This document shows positions 1-8,153 of a stretch of 64,000 nt of DNA, in pieces. The stretch spans positions 124,001 through 188,000 of the forward strand of contig NZ_BSTN01000008.1 in the NCBI RefSeq assembly GCF_030269545.1, given 5' to 3'. Origin of the DNA: Actinomadura sp. NBRC 104425 (GTDB lineage Bacteria; Actinomycetota; Actinomycetes; Streptosporangiales; Streptosporangiaceae). The translations under genes and the position numbers were made by a program. Below the pieces are notes generated by a model. It saw only the letters and a program-made list of their open reading frames with translations. It did not search any database and had not been told where the DNA came from. Numbering within the stretch: the stretch's first letter is position 1; each line of letters begins with the position of its first letter.

Positions 1-913
1 CATCACCGCCGACCACCTGGGCGTCGACGACACCCTCACCGTGGACGACCTGGTGCACATCAAGGCGCTGGTGGCCGAGGAGATCCGGGACGGCGGGCAC
101 CTGGTGCTCAACGCCGACGACCCGCGGGCGGCGGGCCTGGCCGAGCGTCCCGCCGTGCGGCGGCGCGACCCGGTGGTGCGGCTGTTCGGCGCGTCGGCGC
201 GCAGCGCGGCCATCGCCCGGCACGTGGCGCAGGGCGGCGTGGCGTACTTCGTCGACGGCGGCCTGCTGGTGGAGGCGGCCGGTGCGGAGCGCACGCCGCT
301 GCTGCCGGTCGGCGAGGTCGCCGGCGCGTTCGGCGGACGCGCCGCGCACGTGGTCGCCAACGCCCTGGCGGCGGCGGCCGCGGCCCGCGCCCTCGGCACC
401 CCGGCCGACGTGGTCGCCGACGCGCTGCGCTCGTTCGCCCCGCACGACCGCAACCCCGGCCGCGGCTGCGTCTACCGGGTCGGCGACAACCCGGTGCTGG
501 TCGACTACGCGCACAACCCGGCGGCGGTCGCCGCGATCGGCGCGTTCGTGCGCCGCCAGTGGGACCGGCCGGGCGTGGCCGCCGTCACGCTGCCCGGCGA
601 CCGCGAGGACGCCCTGGTCGCCGAGACCGCCCGGGCGCTGGCGGAGGTGTTCGGCCGGGTCGTGGTCTACGAGGACGAGGACCTGCGCGGCCGCGCGCCC
701 GGCGAGATGACCGACCTGATCGTCCGCGGGCTGCGGGAGCGCCGGCCGGACGTGCGGCACGTCGCGGCCGGCGACCTGAAGAGCGCGCTGACCACGGCCC
801 TGACCCTCGCCGGCCCCGGCGAGCCGGTGCTGCTGCTGTACGAGAAGCTGCAGCCGGTCGCCGATCTGCTGCACACCCTGGGCGCCCAGCCCCGCCCGGC
901 GGACGCCGGCTAG
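1..913 (+). CDS. cphA: Cyanophycin synthetase-like protein, C-terminal Mur-ligase part (5' end outside window)
   Basis: The frame is open from base 2, so this is the C-terminal part of a larger gene; the usual N-terminal ATP-grasp half would lie upstream. The first codons read ITADHLG and soon after VLNADDP, typical of the Mur-like central domain. DYAHNP near codon 168 opens the Mur C-terminal domain, which ends in LLLYEKLQPV. Family enzymes add Asp and Arg to cyanophycin or make related peptides using ATP; which product is made here cannot be read. The stop TAG (911-913) is part of CTAG, shared with the convergent ccdA-like gene. Symbol by similarity only. Confidence 0.75.
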   Translation, partial: ITADHLGVDDTLTVDDLVHIKALVAEEIRDGGHLVLNADDPRAAGLAERPAVRRRDPVVRLFGASARSAAIARHVAQGGVAYFVDGGLLVEAAGAERTPLLPVGEVAGAFGGRAAHVVANALAAAAAARALGTPADVVADALRSFAPHDRNPGRGCVYRVGDNPVLVDYAHNPAAVAAIGAFVRRQWDRPGVAAVTLPGDREDALVAETARALAEVFGRVVVYEDEDLRGRAPGEMTDLIVRGLRERRPDVRHVAAGDLKSALTTALTLAGPGEPVLLLYEKLQPVADLLHTLGAQPRPADAG

Positions 914-1725
914 CCGCGGGTCCGGCGCGCGGCCCACCAGGCCCCGGCGGCCGCGGCGCCGAGGAGGACGACGAACGCCACGTCGGGCACGGCCCGTCCC
1001 ATGCGCTGCACCCACTGCTCCAGCGCGACCTCCCGGTCGGCGCCGAGCGGCGAGGGCAGCGCGGCCGTCCCCTCGAAGGCCAAAAACAGCCCGCCGACGG
1101 CGACGAACATCAGCCCCGACGCCAGCGACGTGGTGTGCAGCCGCAGCGGGCCGGCGGTGAACGCCCTGCCGCGCAGCCAGCGGCGGCGCCCCAGGTCGAA
1201 CCGGTCCCACAGCAGCGCCAGCACGAACAGCGGCAGCGCCATGCCCAGCGCGTGGACGGCGAGGAGCACGCCGCCGTACAGCGGGTCCCCCTCCACGGCG
1301 GCCACGGTGAGGATCGCGCCCAGGATGGGACCCGCGCAGAAGCCCGCCAGCCCGTACACGGTGCCCAGCAGGTAGGTCGACACCGCCGACACCGGACGCA
1401 GCCGCCCGGCCGCCTCCTGCGCGCGTCCCGAGGCGAACCCCAGGCCGAGGATCTGGGCCGCCCCCAGCGCGACGACGACCGCTCCGCCCGCGGTGACCAG
1501 CAGCCCGCGATGGCCGTTGAACAGCCGCGCGGCGGCCGCACCGGCGACGCCGAGCGGGACGAGCGTGGTGGCCAGTCCCGCGTAGAAGACGCCGGTGCGG
1601 GCCAGCAGCCGCGCGGGCGCGGCGAACGAGTAGGCGAAGAACGCGGGCAGCAGCATCGCGCCGCACGGGCTGACCAGAGTGAGCACGCCCCCGAGGAACG
1701 CCGCCGGATACCCGATGTCGATCAC
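910..1725 (-). CDS. CcdA/DsbD-type thiol-disulfide transmembrane protein
   Basis: 271 aa, GTG start, almost entirely hydrophobic helices. The first helix carries TLVSPCGAMLLPAF, the Cys-Pro-containing motif of the CcdA/DsbD transmembrane domain that passes electrons from cytoplasmic thioredoxin to extracytoplasmic thiols. A second conserved block (GLAGFCAGPILGAIL, about residue 130) carries the partner Cys. These proteins serve cytochrome c maturation or repair of exported disulfides. No cytochrome c maturation genes lie beside it, so the client is unknown. It converges on the cphA-like gene and the two stops share one CTAG. Confidence 0.85.
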   Translation of the reverse strand: MIDIGYPAAFLGGVLTLVSPCGAMLLPAFFAYSFAAPARLLARTGVFYAGLATTLVPLGVAGAAAARLFNGHRGLLVTAGGAVVVALGAAQILGLGFASGRAQEAAGRLRPVSAVSTYLLGTVYGLAGFCAGPILGAILTVAAVEGDPLYGGVLLAVHALGMALPLFVLALLWDRFDLGRRRWLRGRAFTAGPLRLHTTSLASGLMFVAVGGLFLAFEGTAALPSPLGADREVALEQWVQRMGRAVPDVAFVVLLGAAAAGAWWAARRTRG

Positions 1726-1771
1726 GTGCCCCCTCCCACGTGACCGGCAGGCTACTAGGGCCCGGGGCCGG

Positions 1772-2941
1772 CTAGGCGGTGAAACCGTCCAGGGGCAGGC
1801 CGACGTAGTTCTCCGCCAGGCTCGCGGACGCGGCCTTCGACGACACGACGTAGTCCAGGTGGGAGCGCTGCAGGCGCCGGTCGAAGTCGTCGGCGGCCGG
1901 GTCGACGTGCAGCAGGGTGGTCATCCAGTACGAGAAGTGCTCGGCGCGCCAGACCCGGCGCAGGCACCGCTGGGAGTAGGAGTCCAGCAGCGTCTCGGAC
2001 CCGGTCGCGTAGTACTCGGTCAGCGCGGCGGCCAGCACGGTGACGTCCGCGACGGCCAGGTTGAGCCCCTTGGCGCCGGTGGGCGGGACGATGTGCGCGG
2101 CGTCCCCGGCCAGGAACAGCCGGTCGTGCCGCATCGGCTCGGCGACGAAGCTGCGCATCGGGGTGATCGCCCGGTCGGTGATCGGCCCGGGGGTGAGCTC
2201 CCAGCCGTCGTCGGTGGCGAACCGGGCGGCCAGCTCGTCCCAGATCCGCTGATCCGGCCAGGCGGCCAGGTCCTCGTCCGGCGCGACCTGCAGGTAGAGC
2301 CGGCTGACCTTGGGCGAGCGCAGGCTGTGCAGGGCGAAGCCGCGGTCGTGGTTGGCGTAGATCAGCTCCTCGGTGGACGGCGGGACGTCGGCGAGGATGC
2401 CGAGCCAGGCGAACGGGTACTCGCGGGTGTAGGTCCGCACGTCGGGCACGGACTTGCGGGAGACCCCGTGGAAGCCGTCGCAGCCGGCGACGAAGTCGCA
2501 CTCCAGGGTGTGCGTGCGGCCGCCGTGGCGGAACGTCACGCTCGGCGCGGACGGGTCGACCGCCGTGACCTCGGCCTCGAAGCGGACGTCGCCGCCGTCG
2601 GCCAGGCGCCGCGCCACCAGGTCCTTGACGATCTCGGTCTGGGCGTAGACGGTGACCGTCCGGCCGGTCAGATCGGTGAGCGGGATCCGGTGCCCGGCGC
2701 CGCCGAACCGCAGCTCCAGCCCGTGGTGCACCAGGCCCTCGCGGTCGAGCCGCTCGCCCACCCCGGCGTCGCGCAGCACGTCGGTGGTGCCCTGCTCCAG
2801 CATCCCGGCGCGCTGGCGGTGCTCGACGTACTCCCGGTCGCGGCTCTCCAGTACCACTGACTCGATGCCCTGCCGGTACAGCAACTGGGACAGCAGCAGT
2901 CCCGCCGGTCCGCCGCCGATGATCGCGACCTGGGTGCGCAT
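1772..2941 (-). CDS. pobA: 4-hydroxybenzoate 3-monooxygenase
   Basis: 389 aa, close to the usual length of about 394. FAD-dependent hydroxylase converting 4-hydroxybenzoate to protocatechuate with NAD(P)H and O2. Residues 6-11 give the Rossmann GGGPAG. A GCDGFHG block lies near 160, and FLAGDAAHIVPPTGAKGLN near 275 is the second FAD motif of class A flavin hydroxylases. The ATG at 2941 was chosen because GAGAAGGAGGAG precedes it; a longer in-frame start at 2995 lacks a comparable site. It is the last gene after pcaHGBDC-iclR, but a palindrome at 3005-3019 suggests its own promoter. Confidence 0.95.
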   Translation of the reverse strand: MRTQVAIIGGGPAGLLLSQLLYRQGIESVVLESRDREYVEHRQRAGMLEQGTTDVLRDAGVGERLDREGLVHHGLELRFGGAGHRIPLTDLTGRTVTVYAQTEIVKDLVARRLADGGDVRFEAEVTAVDPSAPSVTFRHGGRTHTLECDFVAGCDGFHGVSRKSVPDVRTYTREYPFAWLGILADVPPSTEELIYANHDRGFALHSLRSPKVSRLYLQVAPDEDLAAWPDQRIWDELAARFATDDGWELTPGPITDRAITPMRSFVAEPMRHDRLFLAGDAAHIVPPTGAKGLNLAVADVTVLAAALTEYYATGSETLLDSYSQRCLRRVWRAEHFSYWMTTLLHVDPAADDFDRRLQRSHLDYVVSSKAASASLAENYVGLPLDGFTA

Positions 2942-3004
2942 GGCTCCTCCTTCTCGTGTCACCAGCGATCCTGGCGTCTGCCGCGGCCGGTGCAAGACCC
3001 GCTC

Positions 3005-3019
3005 TTCCGGCCACCGGAA
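3005..3019. promoter_or_regulatory. Probable IclR-family operator upstream of pobA
   Basis: Perfect inverted repeat TTCCGG-CCA-CCGGAA, 64 bp before the pobA start and between pobA and the IclR gene. A related palindrome with the same right flank (GGAAACCCGGG) lies upstream of pcaH at 7956-7972. Half-sites of TTCC/GGAA type are usual for IclR-family operators. The regulator assignment is inferred from proximity. Confidence 0.6.
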
Positions 3020-3073
3020 ACCCGGGGCCGGGCGGCGGCCCAGGTCGTCGGCCGGATCCGGCTGCCGACCCGG

Positions 3074-3913
3074 TCAGGCGCCCGACGCCGCGGGCGGGGC
3101 GGGCGGGGCGGGCGGGGCGTCGCCCGACACGGGCGCCCCCGGCACCGCGGGTTCGACGCGCCAGTGCAGGGCCACGTCGCGCGACAGGGCCCGCGCGGCG
3201 GTCACCAGCGGCGGCAGCAGCCGCCGCACGTCGGCGCTGCGGGAGCGGGCCACCAGCGACAGGGCCGCCACCACCTCGCCGTCGGCGTCGCGGACCGGGA
3301 CGGCCACCGAGGACGCGCCGACCGTCATGTCGTCGCGGGTGACGGCGTAGCCGTTGCGGCGCACCCGGGCCAGCACGTCGCGCAGCTCGCCGGGGTCGGT
3401 GACGGTGCGCGGCGTGTGCCGGGTCAGCCCGGCCGCCAGCACCGATTCGAGCAACCCCGGCGGCGCGAACGCCAGCAGCACCTGCCCGACCCCGGTGGAG
3501 TGCAGCGGCAGCGTGCTGCCGACCTGCGTGACCACGGGCACCGATCGGGTGCCGCGCAGCCGCTCCACGACCAGCGCCCGCCCCTCGCGCAGCACGGCGA
3601 GCTGCACGTTGTCGTGGGTGACCTCGTAGACGTCCTCCATGTGCGGCAGCGCCAGCTCGCGCAGGCCGGTGACGGCCGGGGCCTGGCTGCCGATCCGCCA
3701 CAGGCGGGTGCCGATGCGGTAGGTGCCGTCGGGGACGCGCTCCAGGAACCCTCCGGCGACCAGCTCGCCCACCAGCCGGTGCCCGGTGGCCAGCGGCAGC
3801 CCGGCGCGGCGGCAGATCTCGCTGAGGTTGAGGCGGACGCCGCCGAGGGCGAAGGCGTCCAGGATCGCCATGATCTTGCGTGCCACGCTGGGCGGCCGCG
3901 TCCGGTCCGTCAT
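3074..3913 (-). CDS. IclR-family transcriptional regulator of the pca/pob genes
   Basis: 279 aa. N-terminal winged helix-turn-helix (about residues 8-70: LNLSEICRRAGLPLATGHRLVGEL) followed by an IclR effector domain with GSTLPLHSTGVGQVLLAF near 140 and NGYAVTRDDMTVGASSVAVPV near 195. It lies 25 bp after pcaC and before pobA on the same strand. That placement suggests a PcaR/PobR-type regulator sensing an aromatic acid or 3-oxoadipate; the effector cannot be read. The C-terminus is a low-complexity Pro/Ala tail encoded by a short GGGCG-rich repeat. Confidence 0.88.
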   Translation of the reverse strand: MTDRTRPPSVARKIMAILDAFALGGVRLNLSEICRRAGLPLATGHRLVGELVAGGFLERVPDGTYRIGTRLWRIGSQAPAVTGLRELALPHMEDVYEVTHDNVQLAVLREGRALVVERLRGTRSVPVVTQVGSTLPLHSTGVGQVLLAFAPPGLLESVLAAGLTRHTPRTVTDPGELRDVLARVRRNGYAVTRDDMTVGASSVAVPVRDADGEVVAALSLVARSRSADVRRLLPPLVTAARALSRDVALHWRVEPAVPGAPVSGDAPPAPPAPPAASGA

Positions 3914-3938
3914 CGCCGCCTCCCCCCTCGTGCGGCCG

Positions 3939-4403
3939 CTATCCGGCCGCGGACGTCCCGCTCGCCTGCTCCTCCTCGGCCAGTACCCGCTGGGCGACGG
4001 CGAAGGCGGAGTTGGCGGCCGGCACCCCGCAGTAGATCGCGCTCTGCAGCAGCACCTCTTTGATCTCGTCCTGGGTGAGCCCGTTGCGCAGCGCGGCCCG
4101 CACGTGCATGCCGAGCTCGTCCAGGTGGCCGCGGGCGACCAGGGCGGTGAGGGTGATGCAGCTGCGGGTGCGGCGGTCCAGGCCGGGCCGGGTCCAGATC
4201 TCGCCCCAGGCGTACCGGGTGATCAGGTCCTGGAAGTCCTCGGTGAAGCCGGTGGTGCGGGACACCGCCCGGTCCACGTGGGCGTCGCCGAGCACCTCGC
4301 GCCGCACCTTCATGCCGGCGGCGTGCCGCCGCCGGTCGTCCCCGGGCTCGCCCGCGGGCTCGTCCACGGGCTCGCCGGCGGGCTGGTTCGTCGCGGAGGT
4401 CAT
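3939..4403 (-). CDS. pcaC: 4-carboxymuconolactone decarboxylase
   Basis: 154 aa. Small alpha-helical decarboxylase converting 4-carboxymuconolactone to 3-oxoadipate enol-lactone. The carboxymuconolactone-decarboxylase domain covers about residues 30-145, with YAWGEIWTRPGLDRRTRS and HVRAALRNGLTQDEIKEVLLQSAIYCGVPAA. It follows a 25-residue Gly/Pro/Glu-rich N-terminal extension. The ATG overlaps the pcaD stop by four bases (ATGA), indicating coupled translation. In some actinomycetes PcaC is fused to PcaD (PcaL); here the two are separate. Confidence 0.92.
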   Translation of the reverse strand: MTSATNQPAGEPVDEPAGEPGDDRRRHAAGMKVRREVLGDAHVDRAVSRTTGFTEDFQDLITRYAWGEIWTRPGLDRRTRSCITLTALVARGHLDELGMHVRAALRNGLTQDEIKEVLLQSAIYCGVPAANSAFAVAQRVLAEEEQASGTSAAG

Positions 4404-5173
4404 GCGGGGGCTCCCTTCCAGGTGCGGTCCAGGTGCCGGATGATCGCGCCGGTGACGGGTTCCGGGCGTTCCACGTTGGCCAGGTGCCCGGCGCCGTCGA
4501 CGACGACCAGCTCGGCGCCGGGGATCCGGCCCGCGAGCACGTCGCCGTGGCCCGCAGGCGGCGTGGGCGCGTCCTCGGCCCCCGCGACCACCAGGGTGGG
4601 CGCGGCGATCCGGGCGAGCCGGTCGGTGATGTCGAAGGCGGCCAGGGCGTCGCAGCAGGCGGCGTATCCGGCCGGGTCGGTGGCGCGCAGCATCGCCACG
4701 TACGGGTCGGCGCCGGTGAAGCCGGGCGTGAACCACCGCGCGGCGGCGGTGTCGGCGACCGGCCCGACGCCCTCGCGGCGCACGAGCGCGGCCCGTTCGC
4801 GCCAGCGCTCCGGCGGGCCGAAGCGGGGGGACGTGCAGCACAGGACCAGGCTGGCGACGCGGTCGGGCGCGGCCAGGGCGAGTTCGGCGCCGACCGCCCC
4901 GCCCAGCGAGACCCCCGCGTAGGCGAACCTGGCGACGCCCTCGGCGTCGAGGACCTCCAGCACCTGGGCGGCCAGGTCGCCGACCGTGAGGGTGCCCCCG
5001 CCGCCGGGCGGGGGCGACTGGCCGTGGCCGGGCAGGTCGTACCGCAGCACCCGCCAGCGCTCGGTGAGCGCGGGCAGCTGGGGAGCCCACAGGCCGGTGG
5101 TGGTGCCCACGGACGGGCCGAGGACGACGACGGGCGCGTCGCCGGGCCCGTCGGCTTGGTAGTACAGGGTCAC
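4400..5173 (-). CDS. pcaD: 3-oxoadipate enol-lactonase
   Basis: 257 aa alpha/beta hydrolase opening 3-oxoadipate enol-lactone to 3-oxoadipate. An HG-type oxyanion region precedes the nucleophile elbow GVSLGG near residue 88. The acid lies in VVAGAEDAPTPP near 200 and the His in GAGHLANVE near 230. GTG start at 5173 overlaps the pcaB stop (GTGA), and its own stop overlaps the pcaC start. Position and length fit PcaD rather than a general esterase. Confidence 0.92.
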   Translation of the reverse strand: MTLYYQADGPGDAPVVVLGPSVGTTTGLWAPQLPALTERWRVLRYDLPGHGQSPPPGGGGTLTVGDLAAQVLEVLDAEGVARFAYAGVSLGGAVGAELALAAPDRVASLVLCCTSPRFGPPERWRERAALVRREGVGPVADTAAARWFTPGFTGADPYVAMLRATDPAGYAACCDALAAFDITDRLARIAAPTLVVAGAEDAPTPPAGHGDVLAGRIPGAELVVVDGAGHLANVERPEPVTGAIIRHLDRTWKGAPA

Positions 5174-6381
5174 GTGCGGTTCCTCCGATGTTCCCGGTAC
5201 CGCGCCAGGGCCCGGTCGACCAGGGCCGGGGCGGCACCGGCGTCGGCGCGCCCGCCGTGCTCGGCCAGCAGCTCCAGCAGGCCGTCGAGGTTGGCGCGCA
5301 TGCGGTCGGGCGCGACCTTCAGGCCCTCCAGCAGCTCGGCGGCGGTCTCGGCGGCGCCGCCGGTCAGGCGCAGCATCTCGCGCAGCGGCTGCCACTCGGC
5401 GTGCCACTCCCCCGCGGGCCGCTCGTGCGGCGCGGCCTGCGCGGTGAACACGATCTGCGCGTACGCCGGCACCTGCAGCGCCGCCGAGCGCACCAGCGCC
5501 GACAGCGCGGGGTTGCGCTTGTGCGGCATCGCCGACGAGCCGCCGCGGCCGGGCCCGGCCGCCTCGGCGGCCTCGTCCACCTCGCTCTGGGCGAGCAGCA
5601 CGACATCGGTGGCGATCTTGCCGAGGGCGCCGGCGACCAGCGTCAGCGCCCCGGCGAGTTCGGCCACGGGCGTGCGGCGGGTGTGCCAGGGCAGCTCGGG
5701 CTCGGCCAGCCCGGTCTGCGCCGCGAAGGCGGGCGGCAGGTCCAGTGCGCGTTCGCCGAACGCCGCCAGGGTGCCCGCCGCGCCGCCCAGCTGGACGGGC
5801 AGCCGCAGCGCCGCCAGCCGCTCCCGGGCGTCCAGGCAGCCCAGCAGCCATCCGGCCGCCTTGAGCCCGAAGGTGGACGGCACCGCCTGGCGCGCCAGCG
5901 TCCGCGCCGCCATCGGCGTGTCGCGGTGCCGCTCGGCGTGCCCGGCCAGCGCGTCCAGCGCCCGGTCCAGATGCGCGAGGATCACGCCGCGGGTGCGGGA
6001 CGCGACGAGCATCGCGGCGGTGTCGACGATGTCCTGGCTGGTGGCGCCCCGGTGGACGTGCCGCCCGGCCGGGCCCGCCAGCTCGCGCAGGTCGGCGATC
6101 AGCGGGACCACCGGGTTGCCCGCGCCGCGCGCCCGCCGGGCCAGGCCGGGCAGGTCGAACCGGTCGGCGCGGGCGGCCGCGGTGATGGCGTCGGCGGCCT
6201 CCCGCGGCACGGCGCCGAGGTCGGCCTGCGCGCGGGCGAGCGCGGCCTCGGCGTCCAGCAGCGCCTGCAGCCACGCGGCGTCGCCGGTGGCCGCCTCGGC
6301 CTCGCTGCCCGCCCGCACCGGCGACAGCAGGCCCGCGTCGGGTGAGACGGCCCCGGCGGGCCGTGGACGGTCACAGGTCAA
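5170..6381 (-). CDS. pcaB: 3-carboxy-cis,cis-muconate cycloisomerase
   Basis: 403 aa, fumarase/aspartase superfamily. It lactonises 3-carboxymuconate to 4-carboxymuconolactone. The family signature GSSAMPHKRNP is clear near residue 287, and HRGATSQDIVDTA near 107 is the second conserved region. The only reasonable start is TTG at 6381, overlapping the pcaG end by 11 bases; no ATG or GTG exists before the conserved GLLSPVRAG block. Middle gene of a tightly overlapping pca operon. Confidence 0.93.
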   Translation of the reverse strand: MTCDRPRPAGAVSPDAGLLSPVRAGSEAEAATGDAAWLQALLDAEAALARAQADLGAVPREAADAITAAARADRFDLPGLARRARGAGNPVVPLIADLRELAGPAGRHVHRGATSQDIVDTAAMLVASRTRGVILAHLDRALDALAGHAERHRDTPMAARTLARQAVPSTFGLKAAGWLLGCLDARERLAALRLPVQLGGAAGTLAAFGERALDLPPAFAAQTGLAEPELPWHTRRTPVAELAGALTLVAGALGKIATDVVLLAQSEVDEAAEAAGPGRGGSSAMPHKRNPALSALVRSAALQVPAYAQIVFTAQAAPHERPAGEWHAEWQPLREMLRLTGGAAETAAELLEGLKVAPDRMRANLDGLLELLAEHGGRADAGAAPALVDRALARYREHRRNRT

Positions 6382-6952
6382 AGAAGACGGTCTCCCGTTC
6401 GCCCTGCAGATGCACGTCGAAACGATACGACGCCTCGCCGTCGCGTTCGGCGATCAGGGTGGCGCGGCGGTCCTCCGGGACGACGCCGAGCACCGGGTCG
6501 CCGACGTGGGCGGCGGTGTCCTCGGGGAAGTACACCCGGGTGAAGACCGGCTTGAGCAGGCCGCGCGCGAACACCAGCAACGCGATGTAGGGGGCGCCGT
6601 CGCCGGTGCTGCCGGGCTTGACCGTGCTGAACCAGTAGTGGCCGGCCGGGTCGGTGCCGCAGCGGCCGAAGCCGGAGAAGTCGTGCCCGGCGCGGCGCAG
6701 CCCGCCCGGGCGGCGGGGGATCGAGCCGTCGGCGTCGGCCTGCCAGATCTCCAGCAGCGCGTCGGGCACCGGGTCGCCCGCGCCGTCGAACACCTGGCCG
6801 TGCAGCCGGATGGCGCCCTTGTGCCAGCCCGGCGCGAGGGTGGGGCCGTCGTCGTAGGGCAGCGCGAACCCGTAGAACGGCCCCACCGTCTGCGACGGGG
6901 TGAGGCCGAGCGCCGGGGTGGCCGGGGTGGTCTCGCCGCTGGTCGCCGTCAC
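6371..6952 (-). CDS. pcaG: Protocatechuate 3,4-dioxygenase alpha subunit
   Basis: 193 aa. Starts at GTG 6952, overlapping the pcaH stop by four bases (GTGA). The intradiol dioxygenase core runs from TPSQTVGPFYGFALP near residue 18 to the end, with VPDALLEIWQADADG near 63 and YWFSTVKPG near 106. In the alpha chain the iron ligands are absent; the beta chain (pcaH) supplies them. Forms the alpha-beta enzyme that cleaves protocatechuate to 3-carboxymuconate. Confidence 0.95.
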   Translation of the reverse strand: MTATSGETTPATPALGLTPSQTVGPFYGFALPYDDGPTLAPGWHKGAIRLHGQVFDGAGDPVPDALLEIWQADADGSIPRRPGGLRRAGHDFSGFGRCGTDPAGHYWFSTVKPGSTGDGAPYIALLVFARGLLKPVFTRVYFPEDTAAHVGDPVLGVVPEDRRATLIAERDGEASYRFDVHLQGERETVFFDL

Positions 6953-7617
6953 GATTCCTCCATCGGGGTCTGGCCGAGCACGATGTCGAACTGGTAGCCC
7001 AGCGCCCACTCGGGCTCGGTGGTGTCCAGGTCGAAGCGGGAGATCAGCCGCTCCCGGGCCTTGGTGTCCGGGATCGACTGGAAGATCGGGTCGAACGGGA
7101 ACAGCGGGTCCCCGGGGAAGTACATCTGGGTGACCAGCCGCTGGGTGAACGCCGTGCCGAACACCGAGAAGTGGATGTGCGCGGGCCGCCAGGCGTTGAG
7201 GTGGTTGCGCCAGGGGTAGGCGCCGGGCTTGATGGTGGTGAACCGGTAGCGGCCGTCGTCGTCGGTCAGGCACCGGCCCGCCCCGGTGAAGTTGGGGTCG
7301 AGCGGCGCGGGGTGCTGGTCGCCGGCGTGCGCGTACCGTCCGGCGGCGTTGGCCTGCCACACCTCCACCAGGGCGTTGCGGACGGGTCGGCCGGAGGAGT
7401 CCAGCACCCGGCCCGTGACGATGATGCGCTCGCCGAGCGGCTCGCCGCGGTGCTGGCGGGTCAGGTCGTTGTCCAGCTTGCCCAGCTCCTGGTGGCCGAA
7501 GACCGGGGAGGTCAGCTCCACGGCCTCGGGTCCGAGCTTGGGCATCACCAGCGGCTTGGAGGGGGCGCGCAGGACGGTGCTCTTGTAGTCGGGATGCAGA
7601 TACGGGGGATGGGTCAT
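6949..7617 (-). CDS. pcaH: Protocatechuate 3,4-dioxygenase beta subunit
   Basis: 222 aa from the ATG at 7617. Non-heme Fe(III) intradiol dioxygenase subunit. VRNALVEVWQANAAGRY (about 82-98), then YRFTTIKPGAYPWR with the ligand-type Tyr and RPAHIHFSVFG with the two ligand His. The frame continues open upstream to 7848 and contains another ATG at 7776 with a good GGGAGG site. The residues read from there do not belong to PcaH but look like the start of PcaI (separate entry). First gene of the pca operon. Confidence 0.95.
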   Translation of the reverse strand: MTHPPYLHPDYKSTVLRAPSKPLVMPKLGPEAVELTSPVFGHQELGKLDNDLTRQHRGEPLGERIIVTGRVLDSSGRPVRNALVEVWQANAAGRYAHAGDQHPAPLDPNFTGAGRCLTDDDGRYRFTTIKPGAYPWRNHLNAWRPAHIHFSVFGTAFTQRLVTQMYFPGDPLFPFDPIFQSIPDTKARERLISRFDLDTTEPEWALGYQFDIVLGQTPMEES

Positions 7618-7776
7618 GGCCCGTGTCCCTTCTCGTCGGGCGTCTGCGTTGCGGTCATGCCACGGAGGGGTCCGGGAGGACGCGCCCTCGGCGGGCGGGT
7701 CGGCGGGTGCGTCGGCGCCGGCCCCGTCGCCGATGCCGGCGACGGTCCGCGCCGCCGAGGCGACGACCTCGTCCAT
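7618..7776 (-). pseudogene. Remnant of the start of a 3-oxoadipate CoA-transferase subunit A gene, in frame with pcaH
   Basis: From the ATG at 7776, preceded by GGGAGG, the frame reads MDEVVASAARTVAGIGDGA. This closely resembles the opening of PcaI/ScoA-type CoA-transferase alpha subunits. After about 19 codons the similarity ends and a low-complexity stretch leads directly into pcaH without a stop. No pcaJ or further pcaI sequence is present. Best read as a deletion that left the ribosome site and first codons of pcaI in front of pcaH. If this start is used, PcaH would carry a 53-residue N-terminal extension. Confidence 0.5.
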
Positions 7777-7955
7777 GTGCCTCCCGCCCGCGTCGCGCGG
7801 CGGCCCGCCGGTGCGCCCGCCGCCGGGGGCCGGCAGGGTCGGCGTCATCGGCGGGCCGCCGCCTGGTCCGTTGTGCGCAGCGGGCCCGGAGCGGGTCCGG
7901 GGCCGCCGCCTTTCCCCTCACCCTGGCAGCGGTCCGCCCCGGCAAGGGGGCCGAT

Positions 7956-7972
7956 TTTCCGCTCAGTGGAAA
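7956..7972. promoter_or_regulatory. Probable IclR-family operator between pcaH and the TPR gene
   Basis: Palindrome TTTCCGCTCAGTGGAAA: arms TTTCC/GGAAA with an inner CT/AG pair. It is 339 bp upstream of pcaH (180 bp upstream of the remnant start at 7776) and 182 bp upstream of the divergent TPR gene. It shares the right-hand sequence GGAAACCCGGG with the site at 3005-3019 before pobA. The rest of 7777-8153 shows no convincing gene. Confidence 0.55.
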
Positions 7973-8153
7973 CCCGGGCCTGCCGCGAGCGGCGTCTCCG
8001 GCGGGCCGGGCGCGGCGGGCGGCGCGGTGCCGACGGTGGTCTCGCAGGCGGTGCGCGTGCCGTCCGCTGCACCCTGCGTGCGTAATGCCCGCGCATTCCG
8101 TCGGACCCGTGTGGGAGGGTTCATCCAGCATCCACGGATCTTGGAGGGGGCAC

